Assembly: GCA_018398575.1 (NCBI GenBank)
Contig: JAGTXZ010000003.1
Span: forward strand, 1,984,001-2,048,000
Length of the DNA stretch: 64,000 nt
Direction of reading: 5' to 3'
DNA from: Ampelomyces quisqualis
Lineage: Eukaryota > Ascomycota > Dothideomycetes > Pleosporales > Phaeosphaeriaceae
In this document: positions 61,801 to 64,000 of the stretch, in pieces
Numbering within the stretch: the first letter of the stretch is position 1
Layout: the number at the start of each line of letters is the position of its first letter
The notes under the pieces: generated by a model
Databases searched by the model: none
What the model was told of the DNA's origin: nothing
What the model saw: the letters and a program-made list of their open reading frames with translations, nothing else
Made by a program: the position numbers and the translations under genes

Positions 61801-62400
61801 TTAGGTATTATCTTCTTTGAAACACAAAGATATAAACGTTAAGAATGCCTTAAGCTTAGCTACCTACATATATAAAGCCTAGCGTATAGCTAAAAATAAT
61901 ATAGAAAAAGCGCAGAAATAGATAGCTACTAAGGTAAACAAATATTATTAACCTGTTAATTAGACAGTAGGTAACAAGGTTTACCTCTTAACCTAAAATC
62001 TATCTATTACCTACCTAAGTCGCAAACTTACTAAATTATAAGAAGGCTCTTTTAAAGTTCTTAAATAAGTTAGCTATTTATTTTAACTAAAGCTACCTAA
62101 AGGTTCTAAGATCTATAACGTATTTGCTCTAGACGTTCTCTGCAAAAACTCTAATAACCCCCTACCTAGTTAGCTAAGCCTAAACCTATCTAGCATCCTA
62201 ATTTAAGGCGTTAAAGAATAGGAAGTTAAAGAGATCTTAGCTAGCAAGCTATACTACTCTATCCTAAAGTATTATGTAAAATAGGTAGGCTATAATTCTA
62301 ACTTTACCTAGTATAATACCTTAAACTTTATAGGCGCTTTATATATATTACAAGTGTTCTATAAACGCTATCTAAAACAGCTAGGACCCTTATAAGCATT
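58900..62400 (+). pseudogene. Z pol: RT, RNase H, integrase, chromodomain
   Basis: RT catalytic YLNNILIY (from YLDDILIY) at 59,975-59,998, followed by RNase H (SAKYNIKLETNALD-like start near 60,400), integrase core (ISIDFKIFL...IIVVINYLSKQAVFIP near 61,330-61,440; QFVS near 61,540), post-integrase (LTKLQEGSFKVLKQ near 62,030) and a chromodomain (EVKEILASKLYYSILKYYVK...YNTLNFIGALYIL near 62,210-62,350). The chromodomain marks it as a chromovirus, a group that targets heterochromatin through histone marks. Stops are TAA/TAG. Confidence 0.85.
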
Positions 62401-62467
62401 AGCTAAGTAGATTACAGTATAGAAAAAAGAAGTTAAAGATCTTATAGCATTGCAAGATAATTATATT

Positions 62468-63255
62468 AGGAAAATTAAACTTAATATTACAACTACTATA
62501 CTAGTAGGTAACAGCTATTAATAATAAGAGTCTTACTCTTTTATTAGATCTAATAGCAGACTGTTACTGCTACTAGTAGGACGTTCTTAACTGTCTAAAT
62601 CTCTAGGTACAGACACTAACGTACTACCTAGTTATCCTTTATTCTAGCTCTACTTACTATAAGTACTAGCCTTCTGCGCTGCTGCCTCCTGCTCTACTAC
62701 TACCTAAAATGTTACTACCTACGCCTTCTCCTGCTCTACTAACTAATTAGCTCTTAATACTATTATAATATTTACTAGCTAAGCAACTATACTAGTTAAC
62801 CTAGCTATACTTTTCCTAAGCAACCTAACCTCCTTAGCTATTGCCCTAACCTCTCTAGCTAGCTCCTCCTTCTAGTAATAAGCGCTAACTAATAAGTTAG
62901 CGTTATTTATATTAGCTACTTATATAGTGCCTACTTGCATAATAGTAGCTAACTAAAACGCTACCTCTTTAATAGCAGCCTTCTACTCTAACACTACCTT
63001 ATTAGACTTATCTCTACTTAAGGTAGCAAACCTATAGTTAAGGGCCTTAGAAAGGCTATTATACTTCTAGCCTGCATATAGAAGAACTAGGTAACACTTC
63101 TTATTTAAGAGTATGCAATAAGTACACTTCTTAGATATATCTAAATAAAATCTAAACTTAATATTAAAATAGCTATAGGTAAAAGCTCTTGCAGCCTGTA
63201 AGTAAACAACCTAATAGGCTAAAAGATAAGCTCTAGAAGAGATAGGAATAGGCAT
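62468..63255 (-). pseudogene. Z antisense 3' ORF: Cys-motif plus coiled-coil-like protein, degraded
   Basis: The minus strand from an ATG at 63,253-63,255 gives about 260 codons without an indel; every interruption is TAA or TAG. It reads MPIPISSRAYLLA, then a KKCTYCILLNKKC motif (C-x2-C-x6-C, codons near 63,130-63,095), then a long helical, Glu/Arg/Leu-rich stretch (EELAREVRAIAKEVRLLRK) followed by a Gln/Glu-rich segment. It lies between pol and the 3' LTR, tail-to-tail with pol. W has a similar arrangement. No known gag, pol or env domain; zinc binding and dimerisation are inferences. Confidence 0.6.
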
Positions 63256-63580
63256 TATATGTATCTGCAGAAACAATTAGCTAACAATTAAATTAGAAGA
63301 GCAGTTAGATAGCTATAGGTATACAAACGTGTAGGAGGAGAGTATAGAAAAGTAGTATACTAGAAAGCTAGCCTTATATATATGCTTAAAAAGCTTAAGG
63401 TAAAGTTAGGAACGTTAAACGCGCTAGCGCGCTAATTAAAACAATAATAAACAGCTATATTATATTATTCTAAAATAAACTTAAGGTAAATAAGAGTTTA
63501 TAATAATTTAGAAAGGTATCTAAAACAACACTAATATAGACCTAATTAATAGAGACTATTAATTTTAAAAAGAAAAGTAA

Positions 63581-63879
63581 TGTAACAAGCACATACAAAT
63601 ATATATTATATCTAATACCTTATAAAGGCTTAGTAACAGATTATATAGAGAGCTAGCAGATTAGAACTAAAAGCACTCTAATAGCGCTCTAACTTAGCTG
63701 CTACGCCTACTATAAATATAAGCCTATAGCATAGATAGAGGATAAGTTTCTCTTGTCCTTCTGTACAAGACCTATAGGTGTATAGCTAATCTAGAATCTC
63801 TGATACAACACGCACTCCTATATGCCTCTAATACGTATCTAATTTAATCTTAATAGCTGTACCTACCTACGTTGTTACA
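63581..63879 (+). repeat. 3' LTR of element Z
   Basis: 299 bp, identical length to the 5' LTR; target duplication ACTCT follows at 63,880-63,884. Confidence 0.92.
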
Positions 63880-63884
63880 ACTCT

Positions 63885-64000
63885 TAGAGCCTTAAGCATT
63901 TTTAACTTAGTAATCTTATACTAGTTTTAAAATACTTATAAAAAGATATATTATATAGGTACCTAGGCTTTAGGTTAAAGAAACTTAACAAAATAGTAAA
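63885..64000 (-). pseudogene. hAT transposase, upstream part (continues past window)
   Basis: Resumes the hAT frame interrupted by Z; on the minus strand the coding direction runs from the window edge into the Z insertion site and on to 56,731. Partial. Confidence 0.5.

Larger units (their letters stand above)
56737..63879 (+). mobile_element. Element Z: full-length Ty3/gypsy chromovirus (Tf1/sushi-like), RIP-degraded
   Basis: 7,143 bp with two 299-bp LTRs and a perfect 5-bp target duplication ACTCT (56,732-56,736 and 63,880-63,884). Order: LTR, candidate primer site complementary to the LTR, gag with a CCHC knuckle, pol (RT, RNase H, integrase, chromodomain), then an opposite-strand frame, a polypurine tract (AAAAAGAAAAG, 63,567-63,577) and the 3' LTR. 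It lies inside a hAT transposase frame. LTR differences are C/T and G/A changes, as expected of RIP. Confidence 0.92.
20200..64000. mobile_element. RIP-degraded, nested transposon block
   Basis: From about 20.2 kb composition is strongly AT-rich. TA is very common and CA/TG rare while CG persists (for example many TAGCGC), the pattern left by C-to-T change at CpA on both strands. Old reading frames can still be followed but are cut by TAA and TAG; TGA is almost never seen, because CAA, CAG and TGG are the codons converted. ATG is also destroyed (to ATA), so long frames with start codons are nearly absent over 44 kb. Individual elements are listed separately. Confidence 0.9.

Noticed and set aside
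20200..64000. A secondary-metabolite or effector gene hidden in the AT-rich block
   Set aside because: All readable frames belong to transposons, and no intact ATG-started frame longer than about 70 codons was found.

Overview
The window looks like a chromosome segment of a filamentous ascomycete (Pezizomycotina; most like a Dothideomycete with a two-compartment genome, though the class is an inference). Genes have short GT-AG introns (47-138 nt), histones H3 and H4 are divergently transcribed, and fungal-type RED, Exo5, Aip1, Ras2 and Zn2Cys6 genes are present. From about 20.2 kb to the end the DNA is extremely AT-rich and filled with transposons broken by C-to-T changes. The changes fit repeat-induced point mutation (RIP) at CpA: CA and TG are scarce, TA is abundant, CG survives, and stops in the old reading frames are almost all TAA or TAG.

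Gene-rich part (1-20.2 kb), left to right: the 3' end of a diaminopropionate ammonia-lyase-like PLP enzyme (+); a RED/IK-family splicing-associated protein (-); exonuclease V (-); histone H3 (-) and H4 (+) sharing a 0.5 kb promoter; an acyl-CoA synthetase of the ACSS3/propionyl-CoA type (-); a Ras2-type GTPase (+); a 0.7 kb AT-rich island; a Zn2Cys6 transcription factor (-); and the WD40 actin-interacting protein Aip1 (+). These are housekeeping or regulatory genes, not an operon or cluster. About 2 kb of low-content DNA, perhaps with a degraded gene, leads into the AT-rich block.

AT-rich part (20.2-64 kb): a nested graveyard of retroelements and DNA transposons. V, a Ty1/copia element (37,738-53,876, 206-bp LTRs, target duplication AAGTA/AAATA), was split by W, a Ty3/gypsy element on the minus strand (40,826-48,713, target duplication ACTGC/ACTAC), and by one copy of an ~850-bp TA-flanked foldback-like element. 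Z, a Ty3/gypsy chromovirus (56,737-63,879, 299-bp LTRs, perfect target duplication ACTCT), is inserted in a hAT transposase. X and Y are two chromovirus copies in opposite orientation at 23.3-33.6 kb. A W-family solo LTR with a perfect GTACT duplication lies at 34.4 kb.

The most interesting signals are these. (1) In Z and W, probably also X, the space between pol and the 3' LTR holds a long frame on the opposite strand, tail-to-tail with pol, encoding a Cys-motif plus coiled-coil-like protein. (2) The presumed primer-binding site of Z is complementary to its own LTR, as in Tf1-type self-priming. (3) Copia V carries an extra frame downstream of pol. (4) A GC-AG intron lies exactly inside the zinc cluster of the transcription factor. 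All domain calls come from reading the sequence by eye; no database search was run.
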